Assembly (NCBI GenBank): GCA_009379815.1
Contig: WHSY01000011.1
Coordinates: 1 to 64,000, forward strand
Length of the DNA stretch: 64,000 nucleotides
Origin: Pseudonocardiaceae bacterium
GTDB lineage: Bacteria; Actinomycetota; Actinomycetes; Mycobacteriales; Pseudonocardiaceae
Direction of reading: 5' to 3'
The notes beneath the pieces were generated by a model. The model did not search any database and was not told the origin of the DNA. It saw only the letters and a program-made list of their open reading frames with translations. Position 1 is the stretch's first letter; every line of letters begins with the position of its first letter. Positions 1 through 8,701 of the stretch are shown piece after piece. The translations under genes were made by a program, and so were the position numbers.

Positions 1-320
1 GACTCGGGTTGCGCGCCACCACCGCCGCGCTTACGGCACGAGAGGTCCACCCGGCCGGTCCTCACGTACGAGTCGAAGACGCTGACCAACCGGCCGTAGT
101 CGAGCCTGCGCTGCACACTGAATCGGCCAGTGCGCGCACTCACCGTCCTCGACGCGAACACGGCGCCGAGTGAGGGCGTGTAGGTGCTGCCGCGTGCCTC
201 AGCGAAGCTCGTCAGCGCCTTGATCGTCTTCTCGTACTGGCCGATCGTCGACTCCATGTAGCCAGCCGCGCGCAGTTCCGCGACAACAACCGAAGCGATC
301 CCTGTGATCGTCGTATCCAT
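1..320 (-). CDS. Tyrosine recombinase/integrase, N-terminal part (cut by window edge)
   Basis: The reverse strand is open from an ATG at 320 to the window edge, giving 106 codons. The protein begins MDTTITGIASVV and continues with an Arg/Tyr-rich helical stretch (GYMESTIGQYEKTIKAL) typical of the SAM-like core-binding domain of tyrosine recombinases. The catalytic half lies outside the window. I chose ATG 320 over ATG 326 because a GGAGAGGAG ribosome-binding site sits about 6 nt before 320 but directly against 326. Inverted TTAARCCGA motifs lie 60-170 bp upstream and could be recombinase or repressor sites. The family call rests only on the N-terminal domain. Confidence 0.6.
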   Translation of the reverse strand, partial: MDTTITGIASVVVAELRAAGYMESTIGQYEKTIKALTSFAEARGSTYTPSLGAVFASRTVSARTGRFSVQRRLDYGRLVSVFDSYVRTGRVDLSCRKRGGGGAQPE

Positions 321-380
321 GGCCATCTCCTCTCCGCAGGGCGTATGGACACGGCAGACGCTAGCCACGAGCCAGCGGAT

Positions 381-448
381 CGTTAAGCCGAGGAATCAGT
401 CACCGACCCCCACCAACACAGGCAATCCCACGCTTCCTCGGCTTAACG
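381..448. repeat. 15-bp inverted repeat upstream of the integrase
   Basis: CGTTAAGCCGAGGAA at 381-395 is repeated as an exact reverse complement at 434-448, with 38 bp between the arms. It lies in the non-coding stretch between the integrase start and the IS3 fragment. The spacing is too long for a classic tyrosine-recombinase core site, so it may be an operator, accessory arm sites or a hairpin. The arms share the TTAARCCGA core with the palindrome at 470-489. Confidence 0.7.
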
Positions 449-469
449 CAAGGCTCGGCATAATCGGAA

Positions 470-489
470 TTAAACCGAATTCGGTTTAA
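470..489. repeat. Perfect 20-bp palindrome at the IS3 breakpoint
   Basis: TTAAACCGAATTCGGTTTAA is identical to its own reverse complement. It sits exactly where homology to the IS3 transposase begins. Each half carries TTAAACCGA, close to the TTAAGCCGA core of the flanking inverted repeat, so four related half-sites lie within 110 bp of the integrase start. A recombinase or repressor binding site is an inference. Confidence 0.7.
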
Positions 490-826
490 CAGTGACGCCG
501 GCAGCCAATACACCGCAATCCGCTACGCGAACCGACTCGCAGACGCCGGTGCGCTGGCCTCCATCGGCTCGGTCGGCGACAGCTACGACAACGCGCTCGC
601 CGAGTCCGTGATCGGGCTGTACAAGACCGAGTGCGTGCGCCGCGACGGGCCGTTCCGCGGCGTCGACGACCTCGAACTCGCGACTCTGAGCTGGGTCGAC
701 TGGTTCAACAACCACCGCCTGCACAGAATGATCGATAACGTGCCGCCCATCGAGTACGAGACCCTGTACTACCGTCAGAACCAGCCCGTCCAGCAGCCGC
801 TGGCGGGAGAACCGAGCCTCCACTGA
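488..826 (+). pseudogene. IS3-family transposase (OrfB), 3' fragment
   Basis: The frame reads from about 488 without a usable start and ends in TGA/TAA at 826. It contains the conserved C-terminal block of IS3 OrfB: SDAGSQYTAIRY, GSVGDSYDNALAES with the last acidic residue of the DDE triad, then LYKTE and a WFNNHRLH motif near the end. Full OrfB proteins are about 280-300 aa and only about 110 remain, so the HTH/OrfA part and the first catalytic Asp are missing. The break coincides with the palindrome at 470-489. It cannot be active alone. Confidence 0.85.
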
Positions 827-850
827 ACCCGGGGCGGTTCACCGGGCAAC

Positions 851-1006
851 ATGGTCCACGTCGACGTCAAAGAGGTCGGCCGAATCTCCGATCGTGGGAA
901 CTGGTCCGCCCACGGTCGCAGCATCCGCCCCGCGAGAAAGTGCAATCTGGGCTCTGACTACTTCCACACCCTCGTCAGAAACAACTCCCGGGTTGACCAT
1001 CGATAG
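851..1006 (+). pseudogene. IS481-like transposase fragment
   Basis: The 51-codon frame from ATG 851 contains MVHVDVKEVGRISD, followed by HGRS and YFHTLVRNNSRV. These match the order of blocks around the first catalytic Asp of IS481-family transposases (VHVDVKKLGRIPDGG, then YxHTxVDDHSR). The second block has lost the usual DDHSR acidic residues (RNNSR). It begins 25 bp after the IS3 fragment and overlaps the tail of the decayed integrase on the other strand. It is a small fossil with no flanking inverted repeats that I can see. Confidence 0.55.
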
Positions 1007-1610
1007 CCTCTCGCAGCGTTACGGCGACCTTCTCGTATGGGCTCCGTGCCTCGATAGCAGGAGCGACGATCGTGGTAGCCACCGGCTCCGGCCGTGCGGG
1101 CAACCGATCGAACAGGCTCGTCGCGGCCCGCTGGTCGGACTCCGAGAGCCACGCCGCGTACACCTTCAAGGTGGTCGCGCCACCGCCACCGTGTCCCAGG
1201 CGGCCCGCCACGGTCCGCACGTCGACGCCGGCGGCGATCAGCTCGGTCGCCGAGTAGTGCCGAAGCTTGTGGATCGATGTCTTGATGCCCAGGCGCGCGG
1301 CGAGACGCCCGTACCGCTGGGTCACCGAGTCGGGCTTGAGGCACGTCGAGCCGTCGATCGCGGGAGAGAACACGAACGCCTCGCCACCGAGCTCAACGCC
1401 CACCGCCTGTGCACGTGCGGTGCATCGCTCTCGGTGCGTCCTGAGCAGCGCAACGGTCTCCGAATCGAGCGCGAGGCGCCGGTGCTGGTGGGTCTTGGTC
1501 CCCTTCTCCCAGGTTCGGCCGCTGCGCTGCCCACCGCGAGCGCTCGGAACCCGGCGGGCCCTACCAGGGCAGTCGTCGACCCAGTACCGTTCTCCATCAC
1601 CTGGGGTCCT
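975..1610 (-). pseudogene. Integrase C-terminal catalytic domain fused to a GntR-like N-terminus, truncated
   Basis: The reverse frame is open from a stop at 1611-1613 to TGA at 975. It contains the catalytic half of a tyrosine recombinase: KTHQHRRLALD, FVFSP, then HKLRHYSATELIAAG (HxxR), AGRLGHGGGG (second His) and a nucleophile Tyr in LKVYAAW. After a Pro-rich linker it reads SPYEKVAVTLREAI, the usual start of the GntR winged helix found behind many actinomycete integrases, then stops. The N-terminal SAM-like domain and first catalytic Arg are missing, and no good start exists, so I call it a remnant. A GTG at 1403 gives a 142-aa product but lacks a ribosome-binding site. Confidence 0.75.
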
Positions 1611-2005
1611 TCACCGTCGTGGCCACTTGGTCGTGATCACGGAATCCAAGCCCTACGTCAGCTCAACTCCGGCCGCGGCGTGTCACCAAGAACCCCGCAA
1701 CTCCCAGATTGGCTACGAAGAGCCAGAAATTGCGAGCCGGCAGGTAGCCCGAACGAACCCACCTGGTCTCCCGAGCCCAGGTAGCACCCAGCCCCGGGCG
1801 GTGGCGGATGTCCACAGGATCACGTCGTCGGTGTGGGGCCTTCGGACGTGGTCCAGGCCTGGCCGTCGACCTTATGGTCCGGTCGCAGGCGGCGGGGCGC
1901 TTGTGGCGTCCTTCGCCGCTTGCCCTGCCGACGCCGGCGGGGCCGCTCGACGGGCTTGCAACGGGTTCGGGCCCCTGTACTTATCGCGCAGCGAAGGAGC
2001 AGTAC
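1611..2005. other. Intergenic region, no gene recognised
   Basis: Short open frames here show no recognisable family motifs. The stretch between the integrase remnant and the CoA ligase start is probably eroded mobile-element DNA plus the ligase promoter. No convincing -35/-10 pair was identified. Confidence 0.4.
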
Positions 2006-3529
2006 GTGCTCGCCACAGGCAATCTGACACTGAACGACGTCCTGGCCCACCGGGCCGAGGCCGACGGCGACCGGATCGGGCTGATCTGGGAGTCTACCGA
2101 ACGACAGTGGACGGAGATGTCGTTCGGCGAACTCGCCGAACGCGCTGCACGTCTGGCCGGAGGCCTGCGGGACTGCGGCGTGCGCGGTGGTGACCGCGTC
2201 GCCTTACATATGACGAACAGGCTCGAGTTCATTGTCGGGATGTTCGCGATCAGCCACATTGGGGCGGTCACCCTGCCCACGATCGCCTCCTACGCCGTGG
2301 ACGAGCTGCGGTACGTCCTCGACCACGCCGAGTCCAAGCTAATCATCGTCGATCCAGGCCGCCGGGCGATAGCCGACGAGGCCGCCGAGCTATGCGAGGA
2401 CACGAGCCCGGTCGTCGTTGGGACAGACGAGCTCGACGACAAGCTCAGCGGTGAGCCCGTACCCGCCGCCACCGTCGGCGCCTCCGACCCCGCGGTCCTG
2501 ATGTACTCCTCGGGTACCACGGCTCGGCCGAAGGGCATCCTGCTCAGCCACCAGGCGCTGGTGCTCTCCGGTGAGCTCAACGCCCAGCATCAGCGTTTGC
2601 AGCCTACGGACCGCAGCCTGTGCGTACTCCCGCTGTTCCACGTGAACGCGATGAGCATCTCGATGCTCGCAAACATGGTCACCGGGAGCACCCTCGTGCT
2701 GACCGAGACCTTCGACCCACTTCGCTACTGGAGCCAGGTCCGCACCTACGGCATCACGGTCGGAAGCTTGGTCGCCAACCCGATCCGCCAGGTCATGGAG
2801 TTGCCGGAGCAGGCCATCGACCGGCGGCACAACCTCCGGATTATGATCTTCGGAATGCCGCTGACCCCGGAGCAGATCAGCGAGTTCGAGCGGCGTTACG
2901 ACGTCGCGCTGATCAACATCTGGGGGATGACCGAGGACCTCACGATCGGGACGCGGTCACCGCTGTACCTGCCCCGGAACCCGAACTCGATCGGGCTACC
3001 CATGTCGGGGGTCGACCTGGGCGTCTTCGATGCCGACGGCCGGGAGCTCGGACCGAACGAGATCGGCGAGGCCCGCTTCATCGGCGGCCCCCGCCTGGAC
3101 CGCTACTTCCGCGACCTGGATAGCACCGAGGCCTCGAACTGCGACGGCCGCTTCTGCACCGGCGACACGATGACAGTCGACGAGCTCGGCTACTTCCACT
3201 TCCTGGATCGAACCAAGGACGTCATCAAAATCAAGGGCGAGAACGTCGCCTCGGCCGAGGTCGAGCGGGTCCTGATCACCTATCCGGCCGTCGCCGACGC
3301 CGCGGTGGTCGGTGTCCCCGACACACGGCGGGACGAACGGGTCGTCGCCTACGTCCTGCCCGCGCCGGGCGCCACGATCGACGTCGACGAACTGCGCACG
3401 TTCTGCAGTCGCAGCCTGGCCAGGTTCAAGCTGCCGCACGAGGTACACGTCGTCGACGACATGCCACGCACCTCGATCGGCAAGATCCGCAAGAACGAGC
3501 TCCGCGACAAGGCGCGCGGCAGTGTCTGA
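2006..3529 (+). CDS. Class I adenylate-forming acyl-CoA ligase (CaiC-like)
   Basis: The 507-aa enzyme is predicted to activate a carboxylic acid as acyl-AMP and transfer it to CoA. The P-loop-like motif YSSGTTARPKG lies near residues 166-176, WGMTED around 310, the hinge region DRTKDVIKIKGENVAS at about 405-420, and the C-terminal catalytic Lys in TSIGKIRKNEL near the end. I chose GTG 2006 because GAAGGAG sits 6 nt upstream and the longer open frame adds low-complexity sequence with no homology. The order of motifs and the LFHVNAM segment resemble crotonobetaine/carnitine-CoA ligases, but substrate cannot be read from sequence. It stands alone between mobile-element remnants and monooxygenase fragments, which suggests lost pathway partners. 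Confidence 0.85.
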   Translation: MLATGNLTLNDVLAHRAEADGDRIGLIWESTERQWTEMSFGELAERAARLAGGLRDCGVRGGDRVALHMTNRLEFIVGMFAISHIGAVTLPTIASYAVDELRYVLDHAESKLIIVDPGRRAIADEAAELCEDTSPVVVGTDELDDKLSGEPVPAATVGASDPAVLMYSSGTTARPKGILLSHQALVLSGELNAQHQRLQPTDRSLCVLPLFHVNAMSISMLANMVTGSTLVLTETFDPLRYWSQVRTYGITVGSLVANPIRQVMELPEQAIDRRHNLRIMIFGMPLTPEQISEFERRYDVALINIWGMTEDLTIGTRSPLYLPRNPNSIGLPMSGVDLGVFDADGRELGPNEIGEARFIGGPRLDRYFRDLDSTEASNCDGRFCTGDTMTVDELGYFHFLDRTKDVIKIKGENVASAEVERVLITYPAVADAAVVGVPDTRRDERVVAYVLPAPGATIDVDELRTFCSRSLARFKLPHEVHVVDDMPRTSIGKIRKNELRDKARGSV

Positions 3530-3697
3530 GGCAGTCAGCGACTTTCGGTTGATCACGGCGCCTAGCTTGGTGATCACGGTGATCGACGACGGTCTGCACG
3601 ACGATGCACCGATGCGCTCCCCGCAGCTAGCGGATGCCGTGGCGGGGTTCCGGGTGTGACTACGAGGGACCACGAAGGAGCACCTGCAGTCGCCGGG

Positions 3698-4128
3698 TCG
3701 ACGACGGTCTTCCAGTGCTCCGCGCAGTGGGCGACCCCCAACCCCAACTACTTGCGCGATGTTTCCGACGAGACCCAGCTGCTGATGGAACAAGTCCCGT
3801 TCTACGAGCAGTGGTACCGGCTGCGGCTGCTCTGGATCTACCAGGACAAGCTGCACGCCACGCTGCAGATCGATCCGGACTGACCGCACCCGGAGCGCGC
3901 CGTCAGCGCCGCGAACAACAAGAGCCGCGAGTTCCTCACCAAGCACCTCCGGGCTGAGATCGCCGGTCACGAGGACGAGCTCCTGGACGGGCAGTGACCA
4001 ACACCCCGTGGCGTCTGATCGACTACTGGTGGATGACGCACGAGCCCAACCTCGACGACTTCACCACCACCGCCGACGAGACAGCGAGGATCGATGGCCC
4101 GGCCAGCTGGACACGGACACGCGTTTGA
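3698..4128 (+). pseudogene. Baeyer-Villiger monooxygenase (4-HAPMO type), broken forward pieces
   Basis: One frame reads TVFQCSAQWATPNPNY, VPFYEQWYRLRLLW and LHATLQIDPD, which is the middle of 4-hydroxyacetophenone-type FAD monooxygenases. It is cut by TGA at 881-883 past 3000 (codon for the expected Trp of DPDW) and resumes as HPERAVSAANNKSREFLTKHL before a second stop near 3994. Immediately after, in another frame, comes TPWRLIDYWWMTHEPNLDDF, the C-terminal end of the same family, stopping at 4128. The segment between these two pieces is missing here but part of it lies inverted at 4229-4437. The gene is clearly dead. Confidence 0.75.
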
Positions 4129-4231
4129 GCCGCGACGACGAGAGATCATCGACACGTGCGCCGAGCTCTTCGCCAGCCGCGGGTACGCGGCCACGAGCAT
4201 CAGCGACATCTGCACGGCGGTGGGACCTGCA
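4094..4231 (+). pseudogene. TetR-family regulator, N-terminal HTH only
   Basis: The frame MARPAGHG, EIIDTCAELFASRGYAATS and ISDICTAVG is the start of a TetR DNA-binding domain with its helix-turn-helix. At about 4228 the expected continuation (recognition-helix end and dimerisation domain) is replaced by sequence that makes sense only on the other strand as monooxygenase. The resulting 71-aa frame to 4309 is therefore a chimera. Its ATG lies inside the last codons of the forward monooxygenase piece, so the regulator probably once followed that gene. Confidence 0.6.
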
Positions 4232-4437
4232 GCGTTGCGGTACCAGGTGGACATCCCGCGGTGCGTCCAGATCATCTTCGAGTGGGCCTCGTCGACGCGC
4301 CGGTTGTAGTCCTGGCACACCTCGGGTCGGACCCGGCCGAGGCGATGCCGCGCTCGAGCATCTCGGTGAGCAGCCTGGTGATGTAGCCGACCTCGCATTC
4401 GGTGTGAAAGATGACGCTGCCGCCGGCAGGTCCACCA
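4229..4437 (-). pseudogene. Baeyer-Villiger monooxygenase, inverted internal piece
   Basis: Read on the minus strand, this holds GGSVIFHTECEVGYITRLL and, after a frameshift, VCQDYNRRVDEAHSKMIW plus THRGMSTWYRN. These are consecutive blocks from the C-terminal half of 4-HAPMO-type monooxygenases. They belong between the two forward pieces at 3698-4128 but point the other way and abut the truncated TetR frame at about 4228. Inversion plus a frameshift explains the pattern. Confidence 0.65.
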
Positions 4438-4736
4438 CAACGTCCTCGAACTTCGTGGCGTTGTGCGACTACCTTCGTGCGGTTGACCGCCGAGAGCTGC
4501 AGGTAGTCGTGCTCGTAGACCCAGATGTGGTTCAGCCGGTGCATGATGATGTCCACGTCGACGTCCGGACCGTCGAGAACGTCCTGGGCCACCACGGCCC
4601 TGGCTGGCTTGTTCCAGAACATCCTTATGAGCGATCCGAGCGCTGCGACGGCCTGTACCCGGTGGGTGAGGAGGCGACGATGCCAGGTCCCGACCACGAC
4701 CACGGTCATCCCGACCACTTAGTCGGAGGCGGCACC
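4438..4736. other. Non-coding stretch before the PucR-type regulator
   Basis: Both strands have open frames through this region, but none shows a domain I recognise. It may be more eroded DNA from the rearranged monooxygenase locus and should contain the promoter of the downstream regulator. A GGAGG ribosome-binding site lies at 4725-4729. Confidence 0.4.
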
Positions 4737-6743
4737 ATGTCAAGCACACCCCAGAACAGCCGCAGCCAGCCTGCGTCTCCCGACGCCGACGCGCGACCGG
4801 AGTCGGTGGCCGACGCAACGGACAGGGGCCACCATCTCAGCGCCCGCACCGTCGAAGCCCTCCTCGACCTGCTCAACGAGAATGGCGATACCGACCCCGA
4901 TGAGGTACAGCGTGTGCTGGACAACGACGCTATCGATCCCGCCGTGGGCCAGTCCATCACCACCCGCGTCCAGCGGATCCGAGCGCACCTCAGCCGTGCC
5001 GAACGGCGCCGCAACGAGCTGGCGGCGCTGTTCGCCAGCAGCCGCGAGCTCGCCGAGCAGCGTGAGGTCGGTCCGTTGCTGCGGCGCCTCACCCGGCGTG
5101 CGCACGACCTGCTGGGCGCCGATCTGACCTGGCTCGCCGAGATCGACCCCGGCAGTGGAGAGCTCGTCGTGAAAACCACGACCGGCACGGTGTCCTCGGA
5201 ACTCGAGGGCGTCCGAGTGCAGCCGGGACTCGGGATGGCCTGGTTCGTCGCGGCCCACCGTCGGGCGCACTCCACCACGCAATACCACGTCGACCCCGGC
5301 TTCCCCCATGACGACGGGGCCGACCGAGCCCTGGCCGCGGAGGGTGTCGTCTCGGCGCTCGCCGTACCACTTGTAACCGGCGAGGACGTCATCGGAACCC
5401 TGTTCGTCGCCGTGCGCCACGAAGCCGAGTTCCAGGTCGACCAGGTCACTCTGCTAACCGCCTTCGCCGACCACGCCGCGGTCATCCTACAGGGAGCCCG
5501 GCTGCTGACCCAGGCACGCGACCTCGCCGACGAGGCCGAGGACAGCCGCCGGCAGCTCAGCCGGCATGTGGCAGCGATGGAGCGAGCCCACGCCAACCAC
5601 GCCGAGTTGACCGACTGCGTGTTGCGCGGCGAGGACGCCGTGCAGGTCGCCGCGACGCTAGGCAGGGCTATGAAGCGGCATGTCATGATCCTCGACGACG
5701 AGCGGGCCCCGTACGGCGAGTCCCATGTCGGCTTCCCGGGCGAGGACTCCTGGCGGCACCCTGCGGTGGACGGCGCCCTGACCGAGAGCCGCCGGACCGG
5801 ACGCTTCGTACCGATCTCGTCCCCCCAGGTCGCCGGCGTGGTCGCGGTCGTCGCCGGCGGCACCTTCCTCGGCGCGCTGCTCATCGCGCACGATACGTCG
5901 GCGCTCGGGCCGGTGGAACACAAGACGATCGAGGACGCAGCCCGGATCATGGCGTTGCTGCGGCTCAAGCAGGATGCACTCGCTGACGCCGAGGAGCGCG
6001 TGCGGGGCGAACTCCTGGGCGACCTCGTCGACTCCGAGGCCGCGGACCTCGACGAGCTCCGGAGGCGGGCACGGGCGCGCGGGACGAACCTGGACGAGCT
6101 GCGCCGCATCTTCGTCCTGAGCGTCGACTCCGGGCGGCGACGCGAAGCCATCCGCGCGGTCAACTCGCTGGCCGAGGGGCCCGCACTGGTCGCCGAGCAC
6201 GCCGGGGCCGTAGTGATGGCGCTTGGCAAGTCCAATCCACTCGATGTTAGGCGGATCTGGGAGAGGGTGCGCACCCGGCTCGACACCGAGGTTCTCGTCG
6301 TCGAGGCACCCACGGCGGCGACGTGCTGCGAGGTGCCCGTGCGCTACCGGGAGGCCCGCGGCTGCCTGGCTCTGCTCCCGGCTCTGGGGGTGACCGACGC
6401 CGGGACCACCACCACGCCCTACAGCCTATACGCGCGTCTGTTCGAGCCGAATGCGCAGGACATCGACGACTTCGTCACCGCCACGATCGGCCCGCTGCTG
6501 CACAGCGACCGCAGCCGCGGCACCGACCTGCTGCAGACCGTCAACACCTTCGCCGAATGCAACGCCAGCAAGACGCGGACCGCACGATCGCTGCATCTAC
6601 ACCCGAACACCGTGATGCAGCGCCTCGAGCGCGTCGGCAAGCTGCTCGGCGAGGGATGGCGGGACCCGGACGTATTCTTCCGGATCCAGGTGGCTGCCCG
6701 GATTGACCGGCTGCGCCAGAATGCGACCTCCGCTGAGCGGTGA
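4737..6743 (+). CDS. GAF-domain regulator with PucR/CdaR-type C-terminal HTH
   Basis: The 668-aa protein has a disordered N-terminus (1-30), a helical segment rich in Arg/Glu (70-110), a GAF-like sensor domain (about 110-260, ending VTLLTAFADHAAVIL), a short coiled coil, a central PucR-like region, and a C-terminal helix-turn-helix around 600-640 (FAECNASKTRTARSL followed by LHPNTVMQRLERV). This architecture is that of one-component activators of catabolic genes. ATG 4737 has GGAGG 7 nt upstream; the much longer open frame before it covers pseudogene DNA. It may once have controlled the broken monooxygenase and the CoA ligase. The effector is unknown. Confidence 0.85.
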   Translation: MSSTPQNSRSQPASPDADARPESVADATDRGHHLSARTVEALLDLLNENGDTDPDEVQRVLDNDAIDPAVGQSITTRVQRIRAHLSRAERRRNELAALFASSRELAEQREVGPLLRRLTRRAHDLLGADLTWLAEIDPGSGELVVKTTTGTVSSELEGVRVQPGLGMAWFVAAHRRAHSTTQYHVDPGFPHDDGADRALAAEGVVSALAVPLVTGEDVIGTLFVAVRHEAEFQVDQVTLLTAFADHAAVILQGARLLTQARDLADEAEDSRRQLSRHVAAMERAHANHAELTDCVLRGEDAVQVAATLGRAMKRHVMILDDERAPYGESHVGFPGEDSWRHPAVDGALTESRRTGRFVPISSPQVAGVVAVVAGGTFLGALLIAHDTSALGPVEHKTIEDAARIMALLRLKQDALADAEERVRGELLGDLVDSEAADLDELRRRARARGTNLDELRRIFVLSVDSGRRREAIRAVNSLAEGPALVAEHAGAVVMALGKSNPLDVRRIWERVRTRLDTEVLVVEAPTAATCCEVPVRYREARGCLALLPALGVTDAGTTTTPYSLYARLFEPNAQDIDDFVTATIGPLLHSDRSRGTDLLQTVNTFAECNASKTRTARSLHLHPNTVMQRLERVGKLLGEGWRDPDVFFRIQVAARIDRLRQNATSAER

Positions 6744-7480
6744 ACGGCATCGCCTCGCGGTGCCGGTTGGAAAGGCTCGGTGAGCTTCGGCCGCCTGCAG
6801 CGCCGCGCTCATCCTGTCGTCGATGTCCATGCGGCCGAGATCGAGAAGGGGCCGACTGTGACTCCGACATGAGCGTCGTGTGACCTGCGGTGCGGTGCAC
6901 GAAATCCCCCGGAATCACCAGGCCACACAAATCTGCCCACTTCTGTCTACAGCGCTCAGCAGGTTCCCCATACTCGCCGATGCCGACTCGGTCGATCTTG
7001 GAGTCATCGGCAGTCCACCCGACGATCCGCTGCCCGTCTCCGCCAGCAACCCGACTTCAAACGCCGCACCAGGTATAGAGGGTCATTTTTGATGCGATAA
7101 CGGGCGAGACAGGCATCGTTCGACTGACCGGAGAGCGCAGACGGCGGATGCGCCCCTCTCAGCACAGCGCCTGTGGCTGACGGTCGGTCAGCAGATCCCA
7201 CAGTTGTACCCGCGCACGATGGGTGAATCTGCCATGTCGGGCACCACTCACGATGCGGTAGAAGTTCAAGGTGCGGGACTGCTCAGAAGCGACTGACAAC
7301 CTCTGGGTCGACTCTGAGCTGCGGCGACCCTCAGGCGCACGGCTCGAACGAGGCGACGTCCCACCGGGCGCAGCAGAGGTAGGACGACACGTTTCGAGTA
7401 CGCCCCGCCGCTGCGGCCACACCCGCCCCGCCCAGCCGCGACGGGGCGCAACACCAACGAGAACCTAGCAGGGAGTGCCA
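6744..7480. other. Long intergenic region without a recognised gene
   Basis: About 740 bp with only short frames. The minus strand around 7160-7290 reads FYRIVSGARHGRFT and VQLWDLLTDRQPQAL, which looks protein-like, but I cannot assign it and it lacks a start. The last part should hold the promoter of the two-gene unit starting at 7481. Confidence 0.45.
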
Positions 7481-7861
7481 GTGTCGACTTTCCCGAGCCT
7501 GGATTATGTGCAGGCGCTACGTGCGCACTGCAATAGTCTCGAACCGTTCAACAAGGCCACCGAATGGGCTGACGTGAACCTAGTCCTCACATTCGGCGAG
7601 AAGCGCTTCTGGTTGAAGGTGTACCGCGGTCAGATCATCGACGTGATGGAATACCTCCCCATGTCGAACGCCTTCGGCTACCGGGTCGTGGTCAGTGGCC
7701 AGGAAGATGCCTGGCGGGACCTGATGAGCGGCACCAAGTCGTGGGCGCTGCTGAGCACGGGCCGGATCACAATCGACGGTGACCTCCTTGAGGCCAACCG
7801 CATTCACGAAGCCCTCTGCTTGCTAGTCGAGTCCCTGGCCGACGTCCCTGAGGAGAAATGA
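7481..7861 (+). CDS. Small protein, SCP2-like fold suggested, function unknown
   Basis: The 126-aa soluble protein has no signal peptide or membrane segment. Its alternating hydrophobic pattern (LVLTFGEKRFWLKVYRG, FGYRVVVSGQ, then SWALLSTGRITIDGDLLEANR) resembles the sheet and lipid-binding pocket of sterol-carrier-protein-2-like domains; this is an inference from pattern, not from a motif. GTG 7481 is preferred to GTG 7475 because AGGGA lies 6 nt before it. It ends 6 nt before the alpha/beta hydrolase, so the two are surely co-transcribed and likely act on the same hydrophobic substrate. Confidence 0.6.
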   Translation: MSTFPSLDYVQALRAHCNSLEPFNKATEWADVNLVLTFGEKRFWLKVYRGQIIDVMEYLPMSNAFGYRVVVSGQEDAWRDLMSGTKSWALLSTGRITIDGDLLEANRIHEALCLLVESLADVPEEK

Positions 7862-7867
7862 AGTCCC

Positions 7868-8701
7868 ATGTCGCTTGAGATCATTGGCCGCTACGTCGAC
7901 GTCGACGGAACGCGGACCTACTACGAGGAGTGCGGCGAGGGGGTTCCGGTCTTCTGCATCCACACCGCCGGGGCCTGCTCCATCGAGTACTACCAGTTCC
8001 TCCCCGCCCTTGCCCGGCACGGATTTCGGGTGATCGCCGTGGACCTGCCCGGACACGGCAAGTCCTATCCGGTGAACTGGGAGCCGTTCCGGCGGATGCA
8101 CGACTACGCCGAGTTCGTGTGGCGGATCATCGAGACGGTCTGCGGCTCCGAGAAGCCGATCGTGCTAGGCACCTCGATCGGCGGCGACATGACCGTGGAC
8201 CTAGCCTGCCACCACTCTGCGGACATCCGGGCCGCGCTGGCACTCGAGGGTGCGGCGCACACGCCAACGTTCCCGGACATCCGCATCTACGAGGACCCGC
8301 ACGCCTGCCCCAGTTGGCGGGACACGATGGAGCGGGCCGCCATCTCCTCGCTCTACTATCCCACGAGCGAGGAGAAGGTCATCGAGACGCGCTGGATGCA
8401 CCGCTACGCCCCGCAGGAGATCGCGGTGGCTGACCTGGAGTGCTGGGCGCACCACGACGTGCGCGAGCACCTCAAGAACATCAGCTGCCCGATCATGATC
8501 TTCAAGGGCGAGGCCGACTACTACGTCCCGGATCATCTCCTGCAGGCCACCGTCGACGGGATCCGCGACGGTCTCGCGGAGTTCGTCGTCGGCCCTCGGA
8601 TGGGCCACTACCCAATGTTCGAGCAGCCCGAGGACCTCACCGATATCTGTGTCGACTTCCTCAAGCGGCACTCAGTCCTCGACAAGGCCGTCAGCGCCTA
8701 A
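7868..8701 (+). CDS. Alpha/beta hydrolase
   Basis: The 277-aa enzyme has the full alpha/beta hydrolase set. The nucleophile elbow GTSIGG places Ser103 as nucleophile, Asp217 follows strand 7 (FKGEADYY) and His247 sits in MGHYPM. The oxyanion-hole region is CIHTAG near residue 35. There is no secretion signal, so it acts in the cytoplasm as an esterase, C-C hydrolase or related enzyme. It follows the SCP2-like protein by 6 nt. No cofactor or substrate motif narrows the function further. Confidence 0.85.
   Translation: MSLEIIGRYVDVDGTRTYYEECGEGVPVFCIHTAGACSIEYYQFLPALARHGFRVIAVDLPGHGKSYPVNWEPFRRMHDYAEFVWRIIETVCGSEKPIVLGTSIGGDMTVDLACHHSADIRAALALEGAAHTPTFPDIRIYEDPHACPSWRDTMERAAISSLYYPTSEEKVIETRWMHRYAPQEIAVADLECWAHHDVREHLKNISCPIMIFKGEADYYVPDHLLQATVDGIRDGLAEFVVGPRMGHYPMFEQPEDLTDICVDFLKRHSVLDKAVSA

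Noticed and set aside
4008-4736. N-terminal extension of the PucR-type regulator to 911 aa
   Set aside because: The extension crosses monooxygenase and TetR pseudogene DNA and a GGAGG site lies before ATG 4737.
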